From Sedimentisphaerales bacterium (lineage in GTDB: Bacteria > Planctomycetota > Phycisphaerae > Sedimentisphaerales > Anaerobacaceae): a stretch of DNA of 19,354 nucleotides. A program made the position numbers and the translations under genes. The notes under the pieces were generated by a model, which was given only the letters and a program-made list of their open reading frames with translations, did not search any database and was not told the origin of the DNA. Every line of letters begins with the position of its first letter. The stretch's first letter is position 1. Positions 7,057 through 15,137 of the stretch are shown here, in pieces. The stretch spans positions 1 through 19,354 of the forward strand of contig JAFGTU010000015.1 in assembly GCA_016933985.1 (NCBI GenBank). Reading direction: 5' to 3'.

Positions 7057-7866
7057 ATGAATAATCAAATCATCCGTGCAATAGCAGTTGCCCTGTTGTT
7101 AGCAGCAGGCATCTGTTGGGCTGCTCAATGCGAGAAGACCTGCCAATCCCCGAAAAGCCCCCAAGACCCAAACGTTCAGCCCGACCCCGTCGATGCGGTG
7201 CTCAAGCAGCTAAACGATAGGACGCTCCAACTGACGTATTACGAGGCAATAATCGAATACAAAACCATCCAGCCGTTATATGAATCCGAGGCAATCAGGA
7301 AAGGGGCCTTGTACTACGCCAAGTTCGGCGAGAAATCAAGACTCAGGATAAACTTCCAGACACTCAAGCAGGACGACGAGAAGGAAGAGAAATACATCGA
7401 GCAGTATATCTTCGACGGCACGTGGCTTACCCAGATAAATTATCAAATCAAGACCGTCAGAAAATACCAGTTGACCGAGCCGAACAAGCCGGTGGACGCC
7501 TTCGACGTGGCCAGCAATAAAATACCTCTGATCGGCTTTGCCAAAACCGAGAACTTGAAAAAGGACTTTGATATCTCGCTGGTCGATAGCAAAAGCGACC
7601 AACCAGCAACCTTTTTTCAACTGCATCTTAACGTTAAGCCGAATTCCACTTATAAGGATGATTACGTCTGCCTCGATTTCTGGGTCGATAAGAAACTGAG
7701 GCTGCCGACAAAGATTATCGCCCTCTCGACCGAGCAGGACATCTACGAAATAAGGCTTCTCAAACCGAAGATTGATGAGAAGATTGATAAAAAGGTCTTT
7801 GATTTCACGATTCCAAGAGGTTTCGGCGAACCGGAAATCATTCGGCTGGAGAAAAAGGAAGAATGA
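7057..7866 (+). CDS. Exported LolA-like (outer-membrane lipoprotein carrier fold) protein
   Basis: This 269-residue protein starts with a signal peptide (IIRAIAVALLLAAGICWA, cleavage likely after CWA, about residue 22). A Pro/Gln-rich linker follows, then a beta-rich domain from about residue 45 to the end. Features shared with the LolA/LolB-like fold are the repeated long strands (GALYYAKFGEKSRLRINF, YIFDGTWLTQINY), the LDFWVDKKLRLPTKI strand matching the family's 'WVDxxTxLP' signature, and an ending with VFDFTIPRGFGEP. LolA-type proteins carry hydrophobic lipoprotein tails across the periplasm, but this wider family also includes proteins of unknown cargo. AAGGA lies 9 nt before the ATG. 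It sits in a plus-strand run between the HAD gene and the HPr-like gene. Confidence 0.75.
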   Translation: MNNQIIRAIAVALLLAAGICWAAQCEKTCQSPKSPQDPNVQPDPVDAVLKQLNDRTLQLTYYEAIIEYKTIQPLYESEAIRKGALYYAKFGEKSRLRINFQTLKQDDEKEEKYIEQYIFDGTWLTQINYQIKTVRKYQLTEPNKPVDAFDVASNKIPLIGFAKTENLKKDFDISLVDSKSDQPATFFQLHLNVKPNSTYKDDYVCLDFWVDKKLRLPTKIIALSTEQDIYEIRLLKPKIDEKIDKKVFDFTIPRGFGEPEIIRLEKKEE

Positions 7867-7927
7867 CAGGCAATCGTCATACCTGGTTTGATTCGCTGCA
7901 ACTGCAGTTCGATACGGGGATAAATCA

Positions 7928-9463
7928 ATGGCTTTTCTGACAATCTCCAATAAGCGTTTTCACGGACTGATTGCAGAACGCGCACAGACTCTGCTGGCCC
8001 TTGCGAGCCACCTTTGCCGCTGTGAATCGACCAGAAAGGTCCTGACGCGCCCGTTTTTGGGCGAGTTTCTCTCGCAGTCCATGCAGATAGAGGAGCTTCT
8101 CGATGCTTACGATGCCCGCAACAACTGCCAGTGGTGCGTCTTCCGTTCGCTGACGGCGGCAATCAAGCTCTTTTCCGACGTCAGCTACGAATTGCTTCAC
8201 ATCCAGCACGCCCTGCCGGCCTATAGGCTCCTTCCCATCGAGCACGATTTCGTCGAGGCCACCGAAGAAACCCTTGATTTCACCGGAAAAGTGCTCGCTA
8301 CAGCGGCGCGCCAAATGCTGGCCGGGGCCGAGCAGCTCAATCTGCCAAGTCCGTCACAAGACCAGCGGGTTTACTCCGAGCAGTTGCCTCCAGGCCGACT
8401 ACCGCACGATTGCGCCGCGCGCAGAACAGAAACGGTCGCGGAAACGGTTACACTGCTGGCAACGGCCTTCTTGAATTTGGCCGCCGACAGCAAGAGAATC
8501 CGGGCCGCCGGAAAAGCAAAGCCCGAAGAATACGCCGCCTACGTCTCCAACTCGGTGACCGAGGAGAATCTGCGGAGTCTCGAACTTCGATTTCACAACC
8601 TTCAGTCGCTATACGACACCTTTGTTTCCGGCACGGAAGCGGAGGACCTGGATACCGATCTGCCCGTGCTGCGCGGTCATATAAGCATAGTCTTTCATCT
8701 GGTCAGGTTAGGCACGGGGTTCGCTCACTATTACGAGAGGCACGTAAACAAGCAATTCTGCGATCTGGCCGCTACGCGGGAGCCCCTTGTAGAAGCTGAT
8801 GCACTGCTATCCAAACTGATGAACTATTGCATCGCCCATATCGGTCTCTATATCGCCTGTGCCGAGCGGCTCTGTCAGAACATGTTAAAACGCTACGCCG
8901 AAGTCGGAGAAATCGAGGCGCCCGTCCCTCCATACCGCGGCTTTCACGTTCGTCCGTCAACATTGATTTCAACGCTCGTGCTGCACTATGGAAGCGACGT
9001 CAGAATGGAGCTTGATAAGGAGGCCTATAACGCCGCCTCGCCATTGGACCTTTTCCGCGCCAACGAGAAGATAAATGCCGCGAAGCGGCGATGGCTTGCC
9101 GCGGAAATCGCCAGCCTCGAATTGCTCCAAAACAGCCCCCTCACAACCAAGACCGATAAGATCGTGCCTAACATAATTCTTACGCTGGCTAATAAAGGCA
9201 AACTGATCCTGTACGAGCAGCCACTCCAGATGCCCGAAGGCCCTCCGCAAGAGGAAGGAACGCTGCTGCAGCGGGTCAACGACAAGGTGGGGCAGCTACT
9301 CGCGCTCGGCAAGATCGACATCAATATCGACCTGACCGTGAAGTTCATAGGCGATAAACGCGTGTTGGCCGACATTAAGCTGCTGGCCGAATCCGGATAC
9401 GGCGAGGACCAGTTCGGCAACAATATCCCACTGCCCGAAGAGCTCGTTTATCTCCGCAGCTAA
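7928..9463 (+). CDS. Large protein of unknown role with embedded HPr-like domain
   Basis: I do not recognise the whole 511-residue protein. Residues 1-330 look mainly alpha-helical, with no membrane segment or signal peptide. Residues about 333-400 resemble HPr of the PTS: YRGFHVRPSTLISTLVLHYG matches the 'G-L-H-A-R-P' active-site loop with His340 as the phosphorylatable residue. YNAASPLDLF matches the HPr regulatory-serine segment with Ser371. The His-to-Ser distance is 31, the same as His15 to Ser46 in HPr. The last ~100 residues (LLQRVNDKVGQLLALGKIDI onward) are unassigned. A phosphorylation-controlled regulatory role is inferred; no PTS enzyme I, HPr kinase or EII gene is in the window. 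GGGGA sits 7 nt before the ATG. The gene follows the LolA-like gene by 61 bp. Confidence 0.75.
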   Translation: MAFLTISNKRFHGLIAERAQTLLALASHLCRCESTRKVLTRPFLGEFLSQSMQIEELLDAYDARNNCQWCVFRSLTAAIKLFSDVSYELLHIQHALPAYRLLPIEHDFVEATEETLDFTGKVLATAARQMLAGAEQLNLPSPSQDQRVYSEQLPPGRLPHDCAARRTETVAETVTLLATAFLNLAADSKRIRAAGKAKPEEYAAYVSNSVTEENLRSLELRFHNLQSLYDTFVSGTEAEDLDTDLPVLRGHISIVFHLVRLGTGFAHYYERHVNKQFCDLAATREPLVEADALLSKLMNYCIAHIGLYIACAERLCQNMLKRYAEVGEIEAPVPPYRGFHVRPSTLISTLVLHYGSDVRMELDKEAYNAASPLDLFRANEKINAAKRRWLAAEIASLELLQNSPLTTKTDKIVPNIILTLANKGKLILYEQPLQMPEGPPQEEGTLLQRVNDKVGQLLALGKIDINIDLTVKFIGDKRVLADIKLLAESGYGEDQFGNNIPLPEELVYLRS

Positions 9464-9509
9464 CCCAAAAAGAGGAATACCGATTTTTTTGCGAAAAAGG
9501 CATTTTTCT

Positions 9510-9538
9510 TTGACAAAGCATTTACTGGACTGTACTTT
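9510..9538 (+). promoter_or_regulatory. Candidate promoter of the histone H1-like gene
   Basis: A perfect -35 TTGACA (9510-9515), a 17-bp spacer and TACTTT (9533-9538, 3 of 6) lie about 45 bp before the ATG at 9584. The AT-rich stretch just upstream could act as an UP element. Confidence 0.5.
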
Positions 9539-9583
9539 TGAAACGATTTTAAGCTATTTGAAGCCTGTGTGGAGGCATGTTAA

Positions 9584-9757
9584 ATGCAGGAATACGAAGA
9601 CCTCAAAGTGTTGGTTGCTGAAATCGAAGCTGATATCAACAAGGCCGAGGGCGGGAACAAGGCCGCTGGGACACGGGTTCGCAAGCAGATGCAGAAGATC
9701 AAGCAGGCTGCCCAAACCGTCCGCAGCAGAATCCTTGAGATCAGATCAGCTCAATAA
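9584..9757 (+). CDS. Histone H1-like (Hc1-type) DNA-binding protein, 57 residues
   Basis: This small gene encodes a Lys/Arg-rich helical protein. The centre reads INKAEGGNKAAGTRVRKQM, which closely matches the 'KAExGNKAAxxRVR' signature of chlamydial Hc1 and the short H1-like proteins of Planctomycetota and Bacteroidota; the rest (KIKQAAQTVRSRILEIRSAQ) continues as an amphipathic helix. Hc1-type proteins bind and compact DNA. Unlike Chlamydia Hc1 it lacks the long Lys/Ala tail, so it is a minimal form. GGAGG at 9571-9575 lies 8 nt before the ATG, and a TTGACA promoter precedes it. It appears to be a single-gene unit; 127 bp separate it from the FabZ-like gene. Confidence 0.85.
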   Translation: MQEYEDLKVLVAEIEADINKAEGGNKAAGTRVRKQMQKIKQAAQTVRSRILEIRSAQ

Positions 9758-9884
9758 GTCATCAACGGCATTTGTAAACGCTTGTCCGCGCTGCTGAAGA
9801 AACGCGCACGCGCTGTGTTGCGATGGGAAATCACAATGGAGTAGCGTTTGTGCGGAGCGCTGGCTTTTTCGTTAATGGTGGCCA

Positions 9885-10373
9885 ATGCCCCCTTCTCTAT
9901 TGTTCGACTTATCAAGCATTGACCTGACGGGAGAATCGCTCTTCTCCACGGAGGTAATTGGCAGGGTCAATCCCCAGCGATTCGAAATGCGCCAGCTCGA
10001 CGGGATTCTCTGGTACGACAAGGACAAATCGCAGATATTGGGCTACAAAGATGTAACCGACAATGAATTCTGGGTCCGCGGGCACATTCCTGGGAGGCCT
10101 CTGATGCCCGGCGTGATTATGATTGAGGCGGCGGCCCAGCTCTCAAGCTTCTTCCTTAAGGAGGTCTTCGAGGAACCGGGCTTTATCGGCTTTGCAGGCA
10201 TCCAAAACGTAAAGTTTCGCTCGATCGTTGAGCCGGGTCAGAGACTGCTCCTGCTCGGCCAGATCATCAAGTACAAGCATAGAGGGCTTAGAACGCACGT
10301 CGAGACGCAGGTCCAGGGAGTCGTTGACGCAACCATGGTCTTTGAGGCGGTAGTCGCCGGCATGCGCATTTAG
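9885..10373 (+). CDS. FabZ-like 3-hydroxyacyl-ACP dehydratase (hotdog fold)
   Basis: This 162-residue hotdog-fold protein carries the FabZ active-site motif: VRGHIPGRPLMPGVIMIEAA has catalytic His67 and Glu81, 14 residues apart as in E. coli FabZ (His54, Glu68). FabZ dehydrates 3-hydroxyacyl-ACP in fatty acid elongation. The N-terminus is about 13 residues longer than in standard FabZ and the gene is not beside other fab genes, so it could be a paralogue acting on a special acyl chain. The start is the least certain point: ATG 9885 has only GGTGG very close by. The stop is 9 bp before the sigma-factor ATG, so the two are probably co-transcribed. Confidence 0.85.
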   Translation: MPPSLLFDLSSIDLTGESLFSTEVIGRVNPQRFEMRQLDGILWYDKDKSQILGYKDVTDNEFWVRGHIPGRPLMPGVIMIEAAAQLSSFFLKEVFEEPGFIGFAGIQNVKFRSIVEPGQRLLLLGQIIKYKHRGLRTHVETQVQGVVDATMVFEAVVAGMRI

Positions 10374-10382
10374 CTCGTTCAT

Positions 10383-10940
10383 ATGAGCGAAGTCACCCGC
10401 ATTTTGGCAGCCATTGGAGAGGGGGACAGCCGTGCCGTGGACGAGCTGCTGCCGGCGGTCTATGAGGAGCTGCGTCAGTTGGCCGCTGAGAAGCTCTCAC
10501 GAGAGAAACCCGGGCAGACGCTTCAGGCCACCGCCCTGGTTCATGAGGCCTACATCCGTCTGGTGGGAGCCGAGACAGGGAATTGGAAAAGCCGCACCTA
10601 CTTCTTTGCTGCTGCCGCAGAGGCCATGCGCCGCATCCTTATCGAGAACGCGCGTCGCAAGAAACGCCTCAGGCACGGCGGCGATAAGCAAAGAGTCGAG
10701 ATGCAGGATGCGGACCTGATGATTGATGCGCCCAGCGATGACCTTGTTGCGTTGGATGAAGCCCTGACGAAACTCGCCGAAGAAGACCCTGCCAAAGCCG
10801 ATCTTGTGAAGCTGCGCTACTTTGCCGGCTTGACCATCGAGCAGACAGCCGAGGTACTGGGTATTTCCAGGGCCACTGCCGATCGGCACTGGTCCTACGC
10901 TCGCGCATGGCTTTTTCACGAGATCAACTCCGGTGAGTGA
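10383..10940 (+). CDS. ECF-type RNA polymerase sigma factor (planctomycete type)
   Basis: This is a 185-residue extracytoplasmic-function sigma factor. Region 2 covers about residues 20-95 (LQATALVHEAYIRLVG, then SRTYFFAAAAEAMRRILIEN and the basic ARRKKRLRHGG). Region 4 covers about residues 125-180, with the helix-turn-helix GLTIEQTAEVLGISRATADR followed by HWSYARAWLF. This matches the ECF subfamily that in Planctomycetota is commonly encoded just before a large WD40- or TPR-bearing Ser/Thr kinase, exactly the arrangement here (kinase starts 120 bp later). No anti-sigma gene is present; the kinase is thought to control such sigma factors. There is no clear ribosome site, so translation may be coupled to the FabZ-like gene 9 bp upstream. 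Confidence 0.93.
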   Translation: MSEVTRILAAIGEGDSRAVDELLPAVYEELRQLAAEKLSREKPGQTLQATALVHEAYIRLVGAETGNWKSRTYFFAAAAEAMRRILIENARRKKRLRHGGDKQRVEMQDADLMIDAPSDDLVALDEALTKLAEEDPAKADLVKLRYFAGLTIEQTAEVLGISRATADRHWSYARAWLFHEINSGE

Positions 10941-11060
10941 GAAGAGGACTCCTCTCAGTATTGCCCTCATATTTTTTCGCTTTTTCAGCCTTTTTTGTGA
11001 GGCGTTTCTGCGCTGTGCGTCGCACTGTATTATGGACAGATATAGAAAAGGAGCAGAAAA

Positions 11061-14000
11061 ATGGCTGATAAACCAAATGACATTGAAACGATATACGATG
11101 TTGCCCGGCAAAAACCCGCGGGCGCTGAACGATCTGCTTATCTGGACAAGGCTTGCGGCAACGATGCCGCCTTACGCGCTCGAGTAGAGGCGTTACTAAA
11201 GGCAAACGAGGATGCCGGCAGTTTTCTCGAATCGCCGCCCTTCGAGGCGACAATCACGATGGACAAGGCCCGGGCGGTCGAGAAGCCCGGCGACAGCATC
11301 GGCCCGTACAAACTCCTGGAAAAGATCGGCGAAGGCGGGATGGCATACGTCTATATGGCGGAGCAGGAAAGGCCGCTTCGCCGCAGGGTCGCCCTCAAAA
11401 TCATCAAATTGGGTATGGACACCAGGCAGGTGATTGCACGGTTTGAGGCCGAGCGCCAGGCCCTGGCGGTGATGGACCATCCCAACATCGCCAAGGTGTT
11501 CGACGCCGGCGCCACAGAGACGGGCAGGCCGTATTTCGTAATGGAATTAGTTAAGGGAGTCTCTGTCACGGAGTACTGCGATAAGAATAACCTCAGCACC
11601 CCTGAGCGATTGGACCTTTTCATCCAGGTCTGCAACGCCGTCCAGCACGCCCACCAAAAGGGCATCATCCACCGCGACATCAAGCCGTCCAACGTGATGG
11701 TAACGCTTCACGACGGCAAGCCGGTGCCCAAGGTAATCGACTTCGGCATTGCCAAAGCCACGATCCAGAGGCTTACTGAAAAGACGCTTTTCACCAAATA
11801 CGCCCAGATGATCGGCACGCCGGAGTATATGAGTCCTGAGCAGGCGGAGATGAGCGGCCTGGATATCGATACACGCGCCGATATCTACTCGCTCGGCATC
11901 CTGCTCTACGAGCTTCTGACCGGGACCACCCCCTTTGCCGCCGAGGACCTTCGCAGCAAGGGCTACGGCGAGATGCAGCGGATTATCCGGGAGACCGAGC
12001 CTCTCAAGCCATCAACCAAGCTAAGCACGATGGGAGATGCCCTGACCGGCGTTGCCGAACACCGCAAGACCAACCCGAACCTGCTCGCCAAACTCGTCAG
12101 AGGCGATCTGGACTGGATTGTGATGAAGACGTTGGAGAAGGACCGCACCCGCCGCTACGAGACGGTCAGCTCGCTGGCAGTCGATGTCAAACGGCACCTC
12201 AACGAAGAACCAGTCGAGGCCGGCCCGCCAGGCGCGACCTACAGAATCGGCAAATTCATCCGCAAGCACCGCAGAACCGTAGCCGCCGTTCTGGCGATAG
12301 CAGCCACCCTCATTATCGGCCTTATCGTCAGCACCACGCTCTACTTCATCGCCGACCACGCCCGCAACCAGGAGGCCGTCGCCCGCGCAACCGCCGAACA
12401 CGCCGAAAAAACCGCCTCCGAAAAAGCCGAATCCCTCCGCCGCGCCAATTACGTTAATAGCATCCAGTTGGCCGATGCAAAATACAAGGAAGGCAACATC
12501 GGTCGCGTCCGCCATCTATTAGACTCCTCCCCTGAAGATCTACGCGGCTGGGAGTGGAACCGAATCAATCACGTCATGGACCAATCCGCCAAGACTCTAC
12601 GTGGCCACGAAGGTGCCATCTATTCGATAGCCCTACACCCCGATGGCAAGCAAGTTGCTTCAGGGGCTTTGGATGGAATGATCAAACTGTGGGATCTGGA
12701 AGCTGGTACAGAATTAGCAACCTTACGTGGGCATACCAATCCAGTCTATTCAATCGCGTACAGCCCAGACGGTAAACTTGTGGCTTCAGGTGGCAGCGAC
12801 CGCACGATAAGAATTTGGGATATACCTAAAGGTGACGAGGTGACGACACTTCACGGCAGTCAAAAAGGATGGAATCTTGCAGTTGCATTTAGCCCGGACG
12901 GGAATCGTTTAGCTTCAGGCGGCAACGATGAGAAGATAAGGATTTGGGACTTATCCAAAGGCGAGGAGGTAATAACACTGGGTGGACAACAAGGCAAGAT
13001 TCTTTCGATAGCTTTCAGCCCAGATGGTAAACAGATTGCGTCAGGTGCCGACGACCAGATGGTTACAATTTGGGACACTACAAGTGGTGAAAAAGCTACA
13101 GTCCTCAGAGGACACAACGAAAGTGTAACCTCCGTCAAGTTTAGCCCGGACGGCAAATACATCGCCTCAGGCAGTTGGGATAGGACGGTGAGAGTATGGA
13201 ACGCATCAACTGGCGCGGAATTGAAGGCATTAAGGGGGCATACTAAAGTGGTCGCCTCCGTTGCTTATGATCCGAGCGGAAAGTACATAGTCTCGTCCAG
13301 CCTTGACAATACGATCAAATTATGGGATGCGAAAACCGGTGAAGAATTGTCGACGCTGCGTGGTCATTGTGGTTCTGTTCAGGCGGTGCTATTTAGTCTC
13401 GATGGTAAGATGGTTATCTCTGGAAGCAGAGATAAAACAATCAAGGTCTGGGATATAAGTGCTTGTGACAAGCAAATAACAGCGCAAATAGAGTCGCCGT
13501 ATGTATCTTCAATTGCGTTCAGTCCCGATGGCAAACGTGTTGCCTCGGTAGACATGGGAGAAGTCAAAATATTAGATATCGAAACCGGTGCTGAAGTGAT
13601 GACTATTTCCGGTCACAAAGCCGATGCCTATAGATTAGCATACGCTCCGGACGGCAAGCGTATTGTCACGGGCAGCCCGGGCGGAATGGTCACGATCTGG
13701 GATGCAGTAACAGGAACCCAACTTATGGCGCGCCGTCTGCACGACGGACGAATATCGTGCCTCGCATTCAGCCCGGATGGCGGACACATCGCTTCTGCCG
13801 GTCAGGACAAGACAATCAGAATATGGGACGCCTCAACAGGCGTGGAATTGATGCAACTTTCAGGTCACAAGGACTGGACCGTGTCTATAGCATACAGTCC
13901 AGACGGTACGCGTATCGTTTCTGGCGGCAGAGATGGAACAATCAAATTGTGGAATGCCGAAACTGGCGCAGAACTGATAACTTTCTCTGGCCATGAAGGT

Positions 14001-14918
14001 GCAGGAAGCGCCTGGCAGGTTGCTTTCAGTCCAGATGGCAAACGCATAGTGTCTTGCTGTGATGTCATCAAGGTATGGGACGCGGAAACTGGTGGTATTT
14101 TAATGACGCTTTCCGAACCCGCAGAAAGAGTCTTGTTGAGCCCGGACGGGAAACGCCTCTTTTCAAACAGCTTGCATGGTGATATTAGTGTCTGGGATTC
14201 TGCAACAGGGGGTGAGTTGATGACTCTTGAAGTCCCCATAGATGGTACTTACTCCTCTGCTCTCAGTCCCGATGGTCGAACAATTGCTGTTGGAGGTATC
14301 GGTGGCATTGTGCTATGGGAAACGACAAAACCTGCAGGTGGTTATGGGCCGCGGAAAAATAGTGACGCCGCACGGAAAATCATAGATGAGATGTATCAGA
14401 AACATGGCTACTACTATGAGGTGATAGACAGACTACAGACAGATAAGACACTTGATGAACCGGTACGAAAGGTAGCCCTGCAAATTGCCAACTCCCGTAA
14501 GTGGGAGGATGCGGATAAGCTCAATGGCGAAAGCTGGGAAGTAGTAAGCTCATCGGACGGCGATCCAAATGCCTACAAGGAGGCATTGAATAAAGCTGAG
14601 AAAGCCATCAGTTTGGACCCGAATGACTTGAACATCCTTAATACACTCGGTGTAGCACAGTACCGTGTTGGCGATTATGAGAAGGGCCTTGAAACACTGA
14701 CTCGTTGTGAGAATAATAGAGCAGACGACCATCTGGAACCTGCTCCTGAGAATGTGGCATTTATAGCGATGAGCCTACATAAACTTGGCCGCACGGAGGA
14801 AGCGAAAGCTGCGCTGGAGCGGTTGCGGGCGTTGTGTAAAGAGGAGCGATTCGCCGAAGACCAGGAGGCACAGGCATTTCTGGCGGAGGCGGAGAAGCTC
14901 ATTGAGGGCAAAGAATAG
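11061..14918 (+). CDS. Membrane Ser/Thr protein kinase with 14 WD40 repeats and TPR tail
   Basis: This 1285-residue signalling protein begins with a short helical N-terminus (1-80). The Hanks-type kinase domain follows at about 84-380: glycine loop IGEGGMAYVY (89-98), Lys113 in VALKIIK, HRDIKPSN with Asp206, DFG at 227-229, and GTPEYMSPEQ. All catalytic residues are present, so it should be active. One transmembrane helix lies near 407-430 (VAAVLAIAATLIIGLIVSTT), giving a cytoplasmic kinase and an outer-side sensor part. A helical linker then leads to the LRGWEWNRI motif. Residues about 512-1095 contain 14 WD40 repeats (core 'FSPDGK...ASGS.D.TIKIWD'), enough for two seven-bladed propellers. 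The C-terminus (about 1175-1285) has TPR-like helices. AAGGAG lies 7 nt before the ATG. The WD40 half has lower GC than the kinase half, suggesting a different history. Confidence 0.95.
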   Translation: MADKPNDIETIYDVARQKPAGAERSAYLDKACGNDAALRARVEALLKANEDAGSFLESPPFEATITMDKARAVEKPGDSIGPYKLLEKIGEGGMAYVYMAEQERPLRRRVALKIIKLGMDTRQVIARFEAERQALAVMDHPNIAKVFDAGATETGRPYFVMELVKGVSVTEYCDKNNLSTPERLDLFIQVCNAVQHAHQKGIIHRDIKPSNVMVTLHDGKPVPKVIDFGIAKATIQRLTEKTLFTKYAQMIGTPEYMSPEQAEMSGLDIDTRADIYSLGILLYELLTGTTPFAAEDLRSKGYGEMQRIIRETEPLKPSTKLSTMGDALTGVAEHRKTNPNLLAKLVRGDLDWIVMKTLEKDRTRRYETVSSLAVDVKRHLNEEPVEAGPPGATYRIGKFIRKHRRTVAAVLAIAATLIIGLIVSTTLYFIADHARNQEAVARATAEHAEKTASEKAESLRRANYVNSIQLADAKYKEGNIGRVRHLLDSSPEDLRGWEWNRINHVMDQSAKTLRGHEGAIYSIALHPDGKQVASGALDGMIKLWDLEAGTELATLRGHTNPVYSIAYSPDGKLVASGGSDRTIRIWDIPKGDEVTTLHGSQKGWNLAVAFSPDGNRLASGGNDEKIRIWDLSKGEEVITLGGQQGKILSIAFSPDGKQIASGADDQMVTIWDTTSGEKATVLRGHNESVTSVKFSPDGKYIASGSWDRTVRVWNASTGAELKALRGHTKVVASVAYDPSGKYIVSSSLDNTIKLWDAKTGEELSTLRGHCGSVQAVLFSLDGKMVISGSRDKTIKVWDISACDKQITAQIESPYVSSIAFSPDGKRVASVDMGEVKILDIETGAEVMTISGHKADAYRLAYAPDGKRIVTGSPGGMVTIWDAVTGTQLMARRLHDGRISCLAFSPDGGHIASAGQDKTIRIWDASTGVELMQLSGHKDWTVSIAYSPDGTRIVSGGRDGTIKLWNAETGAELITFSGHEGAGSAWQVAFSPDGKRIVSCCDVIKVWDAETGGILMTLSEPAERVLLSPDGKRLFSNSLHGDISVWDSATGGELMTLEVPIDGTYSSALSPDGRTIAVGGIGGIVLWETTKPAGGYGPRKNSDAARKIIDEMYQKHGYYYEVIDRLQTDKTLDEPVRKVALQIANSRKWEDADKLNGESWEVVSSSDGDPNAYKEALNKAEKAISLDPNDLNILNTLGVAQYRVGDYEKGLETLTRCENNRADDHLEPAPENVAFIAMSLHKLGRTEEAKAALERLRALCKEERFAEDQEAQAFLAEAEKLIEGKE

Positions 14919-14919
14919 C

Positions 14920-14974
14920 CACGAAGACACCAAGACACAAAGGGAACCACAGATTACGCGGATTGACACAGATT
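14920..14974 (+). repeat. Short intergenic repeat sequence after the kinase gene
   Basis: Immediately after the kinase stop codon come three tandem 8-bp units (CACGAAGA, CACCAAGA, CACAAAGG; 14920-14943). They are followed by CACAGATT twice (14948-14955 and 14967-14974) around GCGGATT. From memory, this type of sequence recurs between genes in many environmental bacterial genomes; only one copy is in this window. From here to 15063 I see no gene. Confidence 0.5.
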
Positions 14975-15063
14975 TAAACTGCTAAACAAGAGGCTTCTGT
15001 AGGCAACCGGAGATACAAAAAGAGCGGAAACGGGCTGAGAACCGTGTTTCTTCCACACTATAG

Positions 15064-15085
15064 AATAGCCCCAAGGGGATTCGAA
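15064..15085 (-). repeat. 22-bp exact copy of the tRNA-Glu 3' end (att-like)
   Basis: Positions 15064-15085 are identical to 15432-15453, which hold the 3' part of the tRNA-Glu gene (T-loop second half, T-stem and acceptor 3' strand, discriminator and 2 bp beyond), in the same orientation. The match stops sharply on both sides (g versus c at the left, t versus c at the right). Such a displaced tRNA 3' fragment is what integration into a tRNA gene leaves behind. The two copies are 368 bp apart and bracket the GIY-YIG gene. Confidence 0.85.
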
Positions 15086-15137
15086 TTCGCCTTCGGCGAA
15101 CAAGCCCCGTGGGCTTGCTTTATCCGCCGGCGGCGGA
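15086..15137. other. Three consecutive hairpins at the GIY-YIG gene 3' end
   Basis: Three perfect short stems follow each other: TTCGCC-TTC-GGCGAA (15086-15100), CAAGCCC-CGT-GGGCTTG (15101-15117) and TCCGCC-GGC-GGCGGA (15123-15137). All have 3-nt loops. The third overlaps the last codons of the GIY-YIG gene, and the first abuts the tRNA fragment. There is no T-run after them on the minus strand, so they do not look like a plain intrinsic terminator. They resemble extragenic palindromes or a folded element end. Confidence 0.6.

Noticed and set aside
9489..9797. Plus-strand 102-residue open frame
   Set aside because: It overlaps the histone H1-like gene in another frame, has no ribosome site and has no recognisable content.
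10943..10955. AGAGGA-C-TCCTCT palindrome after the sigma gene as a terminator
   Set aside because: The loop is too small and no T-run follows directly; a downstream AT-rich stretch is too far away.
12600..14330. Repetitive DNA that might suggest a CRISPR or tandem array
   Set aside because: The periodicity of about 126 bp is in-frame WD40 coding sequence, with diverged units and no spacers.
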